Source of the DNA: Quatrionicoccus australiensis
GTDB lineage: Bacteria > Pseudomonadota > Gammaproteobacteria > Burkholderiales > Rhodocyclaceae
Assembly: GCF_020510525.1 (NCBI RefSeq)
Contig: NZ_CP075188.1
Coordinates: forward strand, 3,596,001-3,660,000
Length of the DNA: 64,000 nucleotides
Reading direction: 5' to 3'
Each line of letters opens with the position of its first letter. Position 1 is the stretch's first letter. The notes beneath the pieces are model-generated. The model was given only the letters and a program-made list of their open reading frames with translations. It searched no databases and had not been told where the DNA came from. The position numbers and the translations under genes were made by a program. Below are positions 36,327 through 48,808 of the stretch, in pieces.

Positions 36327-37648
36327 GCGGTCTTTTCCAGTTTGTGCAGGGCCTGGCGCACCAGGTTGACGTGTTCGCGCAGGGTGTAGACGAGGTCGGT
36401 GAAGCCGAGCGGCACGTGCAACTGGCTGGCTTCGTCTTCCAGCGTATCGAGGCGCAGGCGGTATTCGCCGGCTCGCTCGATATCGGAATGCTGCTTGATG
36501 TCTTCCTCGAGGAATTTCAGCTCGCCGTAGATGCGGAAGATCTTCGAACGCACGCGCCAGGTGTAGATCGCCGGGGCGATCTTGAGCAGCGGGATGAGCA
36601 GGGCGATGATCGGCACCAGCAGCACGATCAGGCGGTCGATCAGCACCGCCAGCCAGAACGGCAGGTAGCGCTGCAGGAAGGGCGAACCGGACTTGAAATA
36701 GCGCGCCGCGTCGGGCGACAGCGGCAGCATCTGGTCCATGTAGGACGGGAACTCGCCGGCATCCTGGAAGAAGCCGGACTTGCCATGCACGTCGCTGAGC
36801 GCCTGCAGGAGCAGGGTTTGCAGCGCCGGATGCAGGTCGTCGCGGATGATCAGGTTGGCAGTCGGCGCCAGCACCTTGATGTCTTCCGGCGGATAGTCGC
36901 GCACCAGGTCGGCAACGCCCTGCGGCAGCGTCAGCCGGGTCAGGAAGGGAAAGCGGCGCTGGTAGGCGTTGGCCTGGGCGAAACTCATCAGGCGCACGCC
37001 GGGCGAGCGCAGCAGCACCTGCACCACCGGCGCGCTTTCGGCGGCAATGATGAAGGCGGCGTCGATGCGGCCCTGCTGCAGTTCTTCGGCGGCCTTCAGG
37101 CCGGCGACCGGCACCAGGTTGCGGCCGAGCGGAATTTCGTTGGCGACCAGCAGTTGCTGCGCCAGCTGGCGCACGCCGGAGCCTTCCTGGCCGATCGCAA
37201 TGCGTTTGCCGCGCAGGTCGGTCAGGCGGTCGAGCTTTTTCTCGCCGCGATAGAACACCCAGACCGGCTCGTAGAACAGGCTGCCCAGCGAGAGCAGGCC
37301 GGAATCGTCTTCGGCATCCGGATCTTCCTTGGGCGGCACGACACCGCCCTGGACGAAACCGATCTGCGCCTCGTCATTCTTGAGACGTTCGAGATTTTCC
37401 AGCGAGCCGGCCGAGGTCTTCACTTCCAGCGTGATGCCGTTCTTGGCGAGGATCGCGGCGTAACGGTTGGCGAACTGGTAGTAGGCGCCGGACTCGCTGC
37501 CGGTGGTGATCACGATGTGTTTGGGCGGAGCCGGCTCGACGAACTGGTAGGCGACGACGAAACCGATGCCGACGATCAGGAAGATCCACCAGGCGGTGGC
37601 AAACAGGTCGCGCAGCGACAGCAGACTGGCTTTGATCCTGGCCATCAT
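36323..37648 (-). CDS. TAXI-family solute-binding protein with membrane anchors
   Basis: 441 residues. N-terminal membrane helix (about 18-35), then the TAXI periplasmic domain ('ITTGSESGAYYQFANRYAAILAKNGI.LEVKTSAGSLENLERL', 'GFVQGG', 'GKRIAIGQEGSGVRQLAQQLL'). Near residue 330-360 there is a second hydrophobic segment ('PFWLAVLIDRLIVLLVPIIALLIPLLK') and then a cytoplasmic, coiled-coil-rich tail of about 90 residues. TAXI proteins normally feed TRAP permeases, but none is present; the tail suggests a sensory or signalling use. Overlaps the quinone-reductase stop and the ParA start. Confidence 0.88.
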   Translation of the reverse strand: MMARIKASLLSLRDLFATAWWIFLIVGIGFVVAYQFVEPAPPKHIVITTGSESGAYYQFANRYAAILAKNGITLEVKTSAGSLENLERLKNDEAQIGFVQGGVVPPKEDPDAEDDSGLLSLGSLFYEPVWVFYRGEKKLDRLTDLRGKRIAIGQEGSGVRQLAQQLLVANEIPLGRNLVPVAGLKAAEELQQGRIDAAFIIAAESAPVVQVLLRSPGVRLMSFAQANAYQRRFPFLTRLTLPQGVADLVRDYPPEDIKVLAPTANLIIRDDLHPALQTLLLQALSDVHGKSGFFQDAGEFPSYMDQMLPLSPDAARYFKSGSPFLQRYLPFWLAVLIDRLIVLLVPIIALLIPLLKIAPAIYTWRVRSKIFRIYGELKFLEEDIKQHSDIERAGEYRLRLDTLEDEASQLHVPLGFTDLVYTLREHVNLVRQALHKLEKTA

Positions 37649-38619
37649 GGAAGCAGTATGGTGGAGCCGGTAGTGCGGCGGGCTTCCAGGTCGCGATGTG
37701 CCAGTTCGGCGTCTTTCAGCGCATAGCGCTGGTTGACTTCGATGCGCACGCGGCCGGAACCGACCATCGCGAACAGCTCGGCGCCCAGCGCCTCGAGATC
37801 AGCCCGCTTGGCGGTGTAGTTCATCAGCGTCGGCCGGGTCACGAATAGCGAGCCCTTCTGCGACAACAGCAGCAGATCGAGCGGCGGCACCGGACCGGAG
37901 GCATTGCCGTAGGCGACCATCATGCCCATAGTCCGCAGGCTGTCGAGCGAGCCGATGAAGGTGTCCTTGCCGACGCCGTCATAAACCACCGCGACACCTT
38001 CGCCGCCGGTGATCTCACGCACGCGCTGGCTGAAATTCTCGCTGCTGTAGTCGATGACGTGGCCGCAACCGTGCGCCTTCGCGAGTTCGCCTTTGGCGGC
38101 GGAGCCCACTGTGCCGATCACCGTCGCACCGAGCGCCTTCGCCCACTGGCAGGCGATCAGGCCGACGCCGCCGGCGGCGGCGTGAATCAGCACGGCATCG
38201 CCGGGCTGCACGCGGTAAGTCTTGCGCAGCAGGTAGGCGGCGGTCAGGCCCTGCAGCATCATCGCGGCGGCCGTTTCGAAGGAAATCGTGTCGGGCAGCT
38301 TGAGCAGGCGATGCGCCGGGATGTTGCGCACTTCGGCATAGGCGCCGACCGGGCCGCCGGCATAGGCGACGCGATCGCCGACCCGGAGATCCGTCACGCC
38401 GTCGCCGAGCGCCTCGACCACACCGGCGCCTTCCAGGCCAAGCCCGGCCGGCATGATCTGCGGATAGAGGCCGGTGCGGTGATAGACGTCGATGAAATTG
38501 AGGCCGACCGCGGCATGGCGGATGGTCGCTTCGCCCGCGGCGGGCGCCGGGACAAGGACTTCCTCCCAGCGCAGGACTTCCGGACCTCCGGCCTGATGGA
38601 TGCGTATGGCGTGGGGCAT
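37645..38619 (-). CDS. qorA: NADPH:quinone reductase / zinc-free alcohol dehydrogenase family
   Basis: 324 residues, MDR superfamily without zinc ligands. 'GLEGAGVVEALGDGV..L.VGDRVAYAGGPVGAYAE' and the nucleotide-binding 'AVLIHAAAGGVGLIACQWAKALGATVIGTVGS' match E. coli QorA. ATG at 38619 preferred (GGAG 6 nt upstream). It is the first gene of a run with the TAXI and ParA genes. Confidence 0.9.
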   Translation of the reverse strand: MPHAIRIHQAGGPEVLRWEEVLVPAPAAGEATIRHAAVGLNFIDVYHRTGLYPQIMPAGLGLEGAGVVEALGDGVTDLRVGDRVAYAGGPVGAYAEVRNIPAHRLLKLPDTISFETAAAMMLQGLTAAYLLRKTYRVQPGDAVLIHAAAGGVGLIACQWAKALGATVIGTVGSAAKGELAKAHGCGHVIDYSSENFSQRVREITGGEGVAVVYDGVGKDTFIGSLDSLRTMGMMVAYGNASGPVPPLDLLLLSQKGSLFVTRPTLMNYTAKRADLEALGAELFAMVGSGRVRIEVNQRYALKDAELAHRDLEARRTTGSTILLP

Positions 38620-38686
38620 GGGGATCTCCGCGTTATCTTTTTTCAAGACAGCGAGATTATCACCCTGCCGATCTGCGATCTAGCGC

Positions 38687-38725
38687 GGTCGACGCCTGAA
38701 AACAGGCATTTTTCCGGCGTCGACC
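38687..38725. repeat. 39-nt GGTCGAC-ended dispersed element, copy B
   Basis: Ends are a perfect 10-bp inverted repeat, GGTCGACGCC and GGCGTCGACC. Interior TGAAAACAGGCATTTTTCC. Lies in the space between the UvrD and quinone-reductase genes and could also act as a terminator for the helicase gene on the minus strand. Confidence 0.65.
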
Positions 38726-38734
38726 GGGTAAAAA

Positions 38735-40876
38735 TCAAACCGGCGTCAGCTTGGCGTACTCCAGGGCCAGCCATTTCATGCCGGCACCGCCGAAATTGAC
38801 CTGGACGCGCGCATCGGCGCCGCGCCCTTCGGTCGATACGATGACGCCGAGACCGAACTTGGCGTGCTCGACGCTCATGCCGATGCGCAGGCCGCCGCTG
38901 ACCGGCTCGGCATAGCCGCCGCCGAACTGGCCGAAGGCCGGTACCGATGACGCCGGCTCGGCCTTCTTGTTGAGCTTCTTGAGCAGGTTTTCCGGGATTT
39001 CGTCGAGGAAGCTGGACGGCACGCAGTAGCGCGTCTGGCCGTGCAGCATGCGGGTCTGGGCGCAGGTCAGGTAGAGACGCTGGCGGGCGCGGGTCACCGC
39101 GACGTACATCAGGCGACGCTCTTCCTCCAGCCCGTCGCGCCCCTGGTTCACCGAATTCTCGTGCGGGAACAGGCCCTGCTCGAGACCGGTGATGAAGACG
39201 ACGTCGAATTCCAGGCCCTTGGCGGCGTGCACCGACATCAGCTGGACAGCCTCCTGGCCTTCGCCCGCCTGATGCTCGCCAGCTTCGAGCGAAGCCAGGG
39301 TGAGGAAGGAGACCAGCGCGCCGCCCTCGCCGATCGCGCCTTCGTCATCGACGAAGGTGGCGGCGGCATTGATCAGTTCGTCCAGATTCTCCAGCCGGTC
39401 CTGGCCTTCCTTCTCGGTGCGGTAATGCTGTGCCAGACCGGACTTCTCGATGACATGCTCGACCACTTCCGGCAACGGCAGGCCTTCCGTCTCGACACGC
39501 AGTTGCTCGACCAGGCGGATGAAGGCACCGACTGTCTGGCCGGCCTTGCCGGTCAGCGAAGCGGCCGCGTTGTAGAGGCTGGAATTCATCTGGTGCGCCG
39601 TGGCCTGCAGGTTTTCCAGCGAACGGGCACCGATGCCGCGCGTCGGGAAATTGACGACGCGCAGGAAGGCGGTGTCGTCGTCCGGGTTGCCGAGCAGGCG
39701 CAGGTAGGCCAGCGCGTGCTTGATTTCCTGGCGCTCGAAGAAGCGCAGGCCGCCATAGACCTTGTACGGCACGTTCTTCGTGAACAACTCGTTTTCGAGC
39801 ACGCGCGACTGGGCGTTGGAGCGGTAGAGCAGCGCGATCTGGGTCGGCGAAATGCCGTCGCGCACCAGTTCGCGGATTTCCTCGACGACGAAGCGCGCCT
39901 CGTCGAGGTCGGAATAGCCCTCGAAACAGCGAATCGGTTCGCCCTCGCCGGCGTCGGTCCACAGGTTCTTGCCGAGGCGCTCGCGGTTGTTCTTGATCAG
40001 CGCATTGGCGGCGGCCAGGATGTTGCCGTGCGAGCGGTAGTTCTGCTCGAGGCGGATGATGTTGTCGCCGGCGTATTCGCGCTCGAAATCGCGCATGTTG
40101 CCGACCTCGGCGCCACGGAAGGCGTAGATGCTCTGGTCGTCGTCGCCGACCGCGAAAACCTTGGCGCCGCCACCGGCCAGGAGTTGCAGCCAGGCGTATT
40201 GCAGCTTGTTGGTATCCTGGAACTCGTCGACCAGGATGTAGCGGAAACGCTCCTGGTAATGCCGGCGCAGCGGCTCGTTGCGCTGCAGCAATTCATAACA
40301 GCGCAGCAGCAGTTCGGCGAAATCGACGACCCCCTCGCGGTTGCACTGGTTTTCGTACTCGGTGTACAGCTCGACGCGCTTCTGCGTGAAATTGTCGTAA
40401 GCCTCGGCCTGCGCGGCACGGATGCCCTGCTCCTTGTGCGCATTGATGAAATGCACCAGTTCGCGCGGCGGATATTTCTCGTCATCAATATTGAGGTTCT
40501 TCAGCAGGCGCTTGACCATCGCCAGCTGGTCGGCCGTATCGAGAATCTGGAAGGTCTGCGGCAGGCCGGCTTCGCGGTAGTGCGCACGCAGCAGGCGGTT
40601 GCACAGGCCGTGGAAGGTACCGATCCACATGCCGCGCGTGTTGATCGGCACCAGCGCTGCCAGGCGCGCCGTCATTTCCTTGGCCGCCTTGTTGGTGAAG
40701 GTCACGGCCAGCAGACCGTGCGGTCCGACCTGGTTGGTGGACATCAGCCAGGCGATGCGCGTGGTCAGCACGCGCGTCTTGCCGCTGCCGGCGCCGGCCA
40801 GGATCAGGGCATGCACGGGGGGCAGCGTAACGGCCTGCAGCTGCGGGGAATTCAGGTTGGCGAGGAGATCGGACAT
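38735..40876 (-). CDS. uvrD: UvrD/PcrA-type DNA helicase
   Basis: Superfamily 1A 3'-5' helicase, 713 residues, for nucleotide excision and mismatch repair and for replication-fork clearing. Motifs: I 'AGAGSGKTRVLTTRIAWL', II 'VDEFQDTNKLQYAWLQLL', III 'VGDDDQSIYAFRGAEVGNM', IV 'LEQNYRSHGNIL', V 'VQLMSVHAAKGLEFDVVFI', VI 'EERRLMYVAVTRARQRLYL'. UvrD fits better than Rep because of the extended C-terminal tail. ATG 40876 is chosen from family length; the ribosome site is poor. Confidence 0.93.
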   Translation of the reverse strand: MSDLLANLNSPQLQAVTLPPVHALILAGAGSGKTRVLTTRIAWLMSTNQVGPHGLLAVTFTNKAAKEMTARLAALVPINTRGMWIGTFHGLCNRLLRAHYREAGLPQTFQILDTADQLAMVKRLLKNLNIDDEKYPPRELVHFINAHKEQGIRAAQAEAYDNFTQKRVELYTEYENQCNREGVVDFAELLLRCYELLQRNEPLRRHYQERFRYILVDEFQDTNKLQYAWLQLLAGGGAKVFAVGDDDQSIYAFRGAEVGNMRDFEREYAGDNIIRLEQNYRSHGNILAAANALIKNNRERLGKNLWTDAGEGEPIRCFEGYSDLDEARFVVEEIRELVRDGISPTQIALLYRSNAQSRVLENELFTKNVPYKVYGGLRFFERQEIKHALAYLRLLGNPDDDTAFLRVVNFPTRGIGARSLENLQATAHQMNSSLYNAAASLTGKAGQTVGAFIRLVEQLRVETEGLPLPEVVEHVIEKSGLAQHYRTEKEGQDRLENLDELINAAATFVDDEGAIGEGGALVSFLTLASLEAGEHQAGEGQEAVQLMSVHAAKGLEFDVVFITGLEQGLFPHENSVNQGRDGLEEERRLMYVAVTRARQRLYLTCAQTRMLHGQTRYCVPSSFLDEIPENLLKKLNKKAEPASSVPAFGQFGGGYAEPVSGGLRIGMSVEHAKFGLGVIVSTEGRGADARVQVNFGGAGMKWLALEYAKLTPV

Positions 40877-41125
40877 GACTCGATTTTCAGTCGGAACTAC
40901 AGGCGCTTCAAGCGCCACGAAATACCACTTGGATAATTGGTATTACCAATTTGTTGCAATTGTGCAACGCAGCAATTCTCACCTAACGTTTTTTTACGCA
41001 CGATGAAAACCGCGCAAGTATACTTGGCAAAAAATATATTGCAGTGCACAAAACTTTTTGCCCACAAGGCAATCGAAGCAACTAGTGGTCACCCCCCACG
41101 AGAATGTAATAAAAGGAGTAACAGC

Positions 41126-41467
41126 ATGAAAGCACCAAAAATACTGCCCTGGATCGCCCGCAAGGCCGGCATCAGCGACGAGCTCGCACTCAAGCTGTGG
41201 CGTCGCGCCGTCTCGGAAGCAGAACACATCACCGGCAAGACCGAAGGCTCGGAATACTGGGGCCTGACCGTCGAACGCTTCCTCTCCATCGTCGAGAACG
41301 AAGTCGGTGGCACACCGCAATACGCCCTGACCCCGGCGCCGCAACTGTCGTGGATGTGGCACCACCAGACCCGCATGTCGCTGCTCTCGCTGGCCGCGGC
41401 CGAGAATGCCTACCGCTTCTGGCAGACATCCTGGGAAACGGTGTACCCGCAAAAAAAAGCGGCCTGA
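41126..41467 (+). CDS. Small conserved-looking soluble protein, unknown function
   Basis: 113 residues with a very strong ribosome site (AAAAGGAG before the ATG). Contains 'LPWIARKAGISDELALKLWRRAVSEAEHITG..EGSEYWGLTVERFLSIVENE' and a Trp-rich end ('LSWMWHHQTRMSLLSL...FWQTSWETVYP'). No membrane segment; not recognised. It sits alone between uvrD (divergent) and the long palindrome. The sequence before it is AT-rich for this genome. Confidence 0.72.
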   Translation: MKAPKILPWIARKAGISDELALKLWRRAVSEAEHITGKTEGSEYWGLTVERFLSIVENEVGGTPQYALTPAPQLSWMWHHQTRMSLLSLAAAENAYRFWQTSWETVYPQKKAA

Positions 41468-41682
41468 CCGGACGCCGCTGAAACCGGTCGCCGGTTGGCG
41501 GGAGCGTGCAGGCTCCGGCTGACTGCGGCGGTTTCTGTAGTGGTTGTTCGGTCTTGATGGACGCCGGCGTCCGGGGGAAGAGTCTTGATGACCGCCCCCG
41601 GAGGCTGGGAGTTCATGGGTTGATGGCTTATTCCTGGGCGGTCGACCTTGGTTTTATAGCGATTTTTCCGGGCCTTGACGCT

Positions 41683-45137
<3,455 letters not shown>

Positions 45138-45149
45138 GGAAAAACCGCC

Positions 45150-45674
45150 ATGCGCGTCCCGTTCAGGCTACTGCTCGCAGTGATCATCGCCGCCGTCCTC
45201 ACCGGCTGCGGCTTCCACCTGCGCGGGACGGTCAGCGGCAATCTGCCCTACAAGACCTTTTACATCGCGCTGCCGGACACCTCCGAAATCAACGTCTGGC
45301 TGCAGCGCTACATCAAGGCGAGCGGCAATACCGAAATCGTCAGCGATGCGCAGAACGCCGAAGCCATCTTCCAGCAGGTCAGCGACGGCCGCCAGAAGAC
45401 CATTCTCAGCGTCAATGCCCAGGGCCGCGTGCGCGAATACCGCCTGCAGATGAATTACACCTTCCGCGTCGTCAATGCCAAAGGGCAGATTCTCGTTGCC
45501 CCGAGCGAGATCAACCTGATCCGCGACATTACCTACAACGACTCCGCGGTGCTCGCCAAGGATCTCGAAGAAGCCATGCTGTGGCGTGACATGAACACCG
45601 ACCTGGTCAACCAGATCATGCGCCGGCTGTCGCTGATCAAGCCGAAGAACCCGGACCAGGAAGAAGACGAGTAA
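45150..45674 (+). CDS. lptE: LPS-assembly lipoprotein LptE
   Basis: 174 residues. The signal peptide ends in a lipobox with lipidated Cys at residue 20 ('AVLTGCGFHLRG'). LptE plugs LptD in the outer membrane and helps insert lipopolysaccharide. 'GCGFHLRG' and position between leuS and holA identify it. 12 nt after leuS; 1-nt overlap with holA (TAATG). Confidence 0.93.
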   Translation: MRVPFRLLLAVIIAAVLTGCGFHLRGTVSGNLPYKTFYIALPDTSEINVWLQRYIKASGNTEIVSDAQNAEAIFQQVSDGRQKTILSVNAQGRVREYRLQMNYTFRVVNAKGQILVAPSEINLIRDITYNDSAVLAKDLEEAMLWRDMNTDLVNQIMRRLSLIKPKNPDQEEDE

Positions 45675-46681
45675 TGCTGCTGCGCGGCGAACAGCTCGCG
45701 GCGCACCTCGAACGCGAGTTGCGCCCGCTCTACGTGCTTTATGGCGACGAGCCGCTGCTCGTCATCGAGGCGGCCGACGCCATCCGCGCCCGCTCGCGCC
45801 AGATGGGCTACAGCGAACGCGAAGTGCTGACCGTGCTGCCGCAATTCGACTGGGGCCAGTTGCTCGCCGCCGGCGGCAACATGTCATTGTTCGGCGACAA
45901 GAAACTGATCGACCTGCGCATTCCCACCGGCAAGCCGGGCAAGGAAGGCAGCGCGGCGCTGCAGCAGTGGTGCCAGAACCTGTCGATGGACAACCTCCTG
46001 CTGATCACCCTGCCCGAACTCGACTGGCGCGAGGAAAAGGCGGTCTGGTTCACGGCCCTGGTCAATGCCGGCGTCGCGATCAAGCTGATGGCGCCGCCGC
46101 TCGCCGAACTGCCGGGCTGGATTGCCGGTCGCCTGCGCCGGCAGCAGCAGAGCGCCGATGGCGAGAGTCTCAAATTCATCGCCGAGCGCGTCGAAGGCAA
46201 TCTGCTCGCCGCGCACCAGGAAATCCAGAAACTCGGCCTGCTCTATCCGGCCGGGCAGTTGAGCGCCGCACAGATTCGCGATGCCGTGCTCAATGTCGCC
46301 CGCTATGACATCGAAGGCCTGCGCGAGGCGCTGCTCGCCGGCGACATCGCCCGCCTGACGCGGACGCTGGACGGCCTGATGCAGGAAGGCGAAGCGCCGC
46401 CGCTGGTGTTGTGGGCGATGAGCGAGGAAATCCGGGCGCTGACGATTATTCGTGCCGGCATGGATGCCGGCCGGCCGGTCGATCAACTGCTCAAGGATGC
46501 GAAAGTCTGGGGACCGCGCGCCAACCCGGTGAAAAAGGCCTTGCAGCGCCTGTCGACCGCTGGCCTCGAAGCCGCACTGCGCCACGCCGGCCAGATCGAC
46601 CGTCTGGCCAAGGGCATCGGCCAGGGCAACATCTGGGAAGAATTCTTGCGACTGGGCCTGCGCCTGAGCACCGGCCGCTAG
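45674..46681 (+). CDS. holA: DNA polymerase III delta subunit
   Basis: 335 residues; opens the beta clamp within the clamp loader. 'PLYVLYGDEPLLVIEAADAIRARSRQMGYSEREVL' at the start and 'RANPVKKALQRLSTAGLEAALRHAGQIDRLAKGIGQGNIWEEFLRLGLRL' in the collar domain match HolA. Coupled to lptE. Its 3' part (about 46530-46570) contains a GTGAAAAAGGCC...TGTCGACCGC run that resembles the dispersed 39-nt element, yet the reading frame is normal. Confidence 0.94.
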   Translation: MLLRGEQLAAHLERELRPLYVLYGDEPLLVIEAADAIRARSRQMGYSEREVLTVLPQFDWGQLLAAGGNMSLFGDKKLIDLRIPTGKPGKEGSAALQQWCQNLSMDNLLLITLPELDWREEKAVWFTALVNAGVAIKLMAPPLAELPGWIAGRLRRQQQSADGESLKFIAERVEGNLLAAHQEIQKLGLLYPAGQLSAAQIRDAVLNVARYDIEGLREALLAGDIARLTRTLDGLMQEGEAPPLVLWAMSEEIRALTIIRAGMDAGRPVDQLLKDAKVWGPRANPVKKALQRLSTAGLEAALRHAGQIDRLAKGIGQGNIWEEFLRLGLRLSTGR

Positions 46682-46688
46682 TCGTTCA

Positions 46689-46946
46689 TTACTTGCCGGC
46701 GGCCTGTTTCGCCACCTCGGCCACGTCGGCCGGCTCGTCGGGATCCAGGTCTTCCCAGATACAGGTGTGCTCGCCGCGCACGTCGTGCAAGCCCGGTTTG
46801 GGCGTTTCCTGCACCAGGCATTCGCCCCGGCACTCGTCGGAAACCACCACCACTTTCATCTCAGCATCGACCTGGCGTTCGCCATCCCAATAGCTGCATG
46901 TTGCGCAAACCTTGACCTCGTTTGGCAATATCAATTTTTCTGCCAT
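46689..46946 (-). CDS. Small Cys-rich protein, unknown function
   Basis: 85 residues with GAGG 5 nt before the ATG. Cysteines fall in pairs: 'VCATCSYWDGERQ', 'DECRGECLV', and 'HTCIWED', a possible metal or Fe-S site. Acidic C-terminus. No signal peptide. It is on the opposite strand between holA and proA, which are usually near each other on the same strand, so it looks like an insertion in an otherwise conserved block. Confidence 0.75.
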   Translation of the reverse strand: MAEKLILPNEVKVCATCSYWDGERQVDAEMKVVVVSDECRGECLVQETPKPGLHDVRGEHTCIWEDLDPDEPADVAEVAKQAAGK

Positions 46947-47025
46947 CTTGTCCTCGATGGAAACCTCGTTGTCGTAGCGAATAAGAGTTTACCCGGTTCC
47001 GGAAGTTCCCTGTTGTTTGTCTGGC

Positions 47026-47031
47026 TATAAT
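47026..47031 (+). promoter_or_regulatory. -10 box of proA
   Basis: Perfect TATAAT 30 nt before the proA ATG; no good -35 is visible at 16-18 nt, so activation or a different start is possible. Confidence 0.4.
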
Positions 47032-47060
47032 GTTTCTTTGCGCTGAAATCCCGGAACATC

Positions 47061-48317
47061 ATGGACATCAAGGAATACATGCAGACCGTGGGCCGCCAGG
47101 CCCGCACCGCTTCCCGCCGGCTGGCCGGTGCGACGACGGCTGAAAAGAATGCCGCCCTGCTCCACATTGCCGCCGCCATCCGTCGCGAAAGTGCCGCACT
47201 GGTCGCCGCCAATGCCGAAGATCTTGCCGCGGCGCGTGCCGCCGGCCTCGAAACCGCCATGCTCGACCGCCTGACGCTGTCGGCCAAGGGCGTAGAAAGC
47301 ATGGCCGAAGGCGTCGAGCAGGTCGCCAAGCTGCCCGACCCGATCGGCGAGATGACCGACATCAAGTACCGTCCGTCCGGCATTCAGGTTGGCAAGATGC
47401 GCGTGCCGCTCGGCGTCATCGGCATCATCTACGAAGCCCGCCCGAACGTCACCGCCGACGCCGCTGCGCTGTGCCTTAAGTCCGGCAATGCCGCCATCCT
47501 GCGCGGCGGCTCGGAAGCCATCCGCTCCAACCGCGCCATTGCCGCGCTGGTCCAGGAAGGCCTGCAAGCGGCCGGGCTGCCGGCGGAATCGGTGCAGGTC
47601 ATCGACACCACCGACCGCGCCGCGGTCGGTGAGCTGATCACCATGCGCGAGTTTGTCGATGTCATCGTGCCGCGTGGCGGCAAGGGCCTGATCGCCCGCC
47701 TGCTCGCCGAAGCGCGCGTACCGATGATCCAGCACCTCGACGGTAACTGCCACGTCTATCTGGAAGAAGAAGCCGACCCGAACAAGGCCCTGCGCATCGT
47801 CGAAAACGCCAAGACGCAGCGCTACGGCACCTGCAACACCACCGAGTCGCTGCTCGTCGACCGTTCGGTCGCCGCCATGCTGCTGCCGCCGATTGCCCAC
47901 ATGCTGACCGGCAAGGGCGTCGAAATCCGCGGCTGCGCCGAAACCCTGGCGATCGTGCCGAATGCCGTCGCCGCGACGGAAGAGGATTACTACACCGAGT
48001 ACCTGGCACCGATCATTTCGGTCAAGGTGGTGGCCGGCATCGACGAAGCAATCGCTCACATCAACCAGTATTCGTCGCATCACACCGAAGCCATCGTCAC
48101 CGACAACCATCCGAAGGCGATGCGCTTCCTGCGCGAAGTCGATTCGGCCTCGGTCATGATCAATGCCTCGACGCGCTTTGCCGACGGTTTCGAATACGGC
48201 CTGGGCGCCGAGATCGGCATCTCGACCGACAAGATCCACGCGCGCGGCCCGGTCGGCCTCGACGGCCTGACCAGCCAGAAGTGGGTCGTCCTCGGCGACG
48301 GTCACGTTCGCGCCTGA
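47061..48317 (+). CDS. proA: Glutamate-5-semialdehyde dehydrogenase (gamma-glutamyl phosphate reductase)
   Basis: 418 residues; second step of proline synthesis. '[40 protein letters not shown]' and the catalytic Cys in '[14 protein letters not shown]' are present, and the C-terminal '[23 protein letters not shown]' is diagnostic. No proB is adjacent. Followed by the haemerythrin gene after 35 nt with no terminator. Confidence 0.96.
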   Translation: MDIKEYMQTVGRQARTASRRLAGATTAEKNAALLHIAAAIRRESAALVAANAEDLAAARAAGLETAMLDRLTLSAKGVESMAEGVEQVAKLPDPIGEMTDIKYRPSGIQVGKMRVPLGVIGIIYEARPNVTADAAALCLKSGNAAILRGGSEAIRSNRAIAALVQEGLQAAGLPAESVQVIDTTDRAAVGELITMREFVDVIVPRGGKGLIARLLAEARVPMIQHLDGNCHVYLEEEADPNKALRIVENAKTQRYGTCNTTESLLVDRSVAAMLLPPIAHMLTGKGVEIRGCAETLAIVPNAVAATEEDYYTEYLAPIISVKVVAGIDEAIAHINQYSSHHTEAIVTDNHPKAMRFLREVDSASVMINASTRFADGFEYGLGAEIGISTDKIHARGPVGLDGLTSQKWVVLGDGHVRA

Positions 48318-48352
48318 ATAATCCACAAAAACAATATTCTGGAGAAAGCAGC

Positions 48353-48808
48353 ATGACCATCACCTGGACGCCCGACCTGAACACGGGCATCGACATCATC
48401 GACCACCAGCATCGCCGCATCGTCGACTTCATCAACGATCTCGAAGCCGCGCAGGTTCTTGGCGACAAGAAGCAGATCCGGCAGGTGATCTACGACTGCG
48501 TCGATTACACCCTGTCGCATTTCGCCTTCGAGGAAAGCATGCAGGAAGAGGCGGGCTACCAGTACTGCAAGCCGCACAAGAAGGTGCATGAACTGTTCAC
48601 GCGCAAAGTCACCGAGTACCAGGAACGCATGGAGCTGGGCGACGATGTGGCCGAGGAGTTGCATGCCATGCTCGCCCGCTGGCTGGTCAACCACATCAAG
48701 CGCGACGATGCCGACTACGTCAGCGTGGTCAAGGCCAACATGAAGACCGAAACCCCGCCGACCGAAGCAAAGAAGCAAACCGGCTGGTTCCGCAAGCTGT
48801 TCGGTTAA
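48353..48808 (+). CDS. Bacteriohaemerythrin
   Basis: 151 residues, a single-domain non-haem di-iron O2-binding protein. Expected ligands are visible: 'IDHQHRRIVDFIN' (His), 'LSHFAFEESMQEEAGY' (His, Glu), 'KPHKKVHELF' (two His), and 'WLVNHIKRDDADY' (His, Asp). Family motif 'W.PDLNTGIDIIDHQH' at the start. Strong ribosome site (CTGGAGAAAG). Bacteriohaemerythrins store or deliver O2 or sense it, common in microaerobic Rhodocyclales. Its stop touches the next start (TAAATG). Confidence 0.93.
   Translation: MTITWTPDLNTGIDIIDHQHRRIVDFINDLEAAQVLGDKKQIRQVIYDCVDYTLSHFAFEESMQEEAGYQYCKPHKKVHELFTRKVTEYQERMELGDDVAEELHAMLARWLVNHIKRDDADYVSVVKANMKTETPPTEAKKQTGWFRKLFG

Noticed and set aside
36323..37648. TRAP transporter
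   Set aside because: No DctQ/DctM-type permease gene adjacent; only the TAXI binding domain is present.
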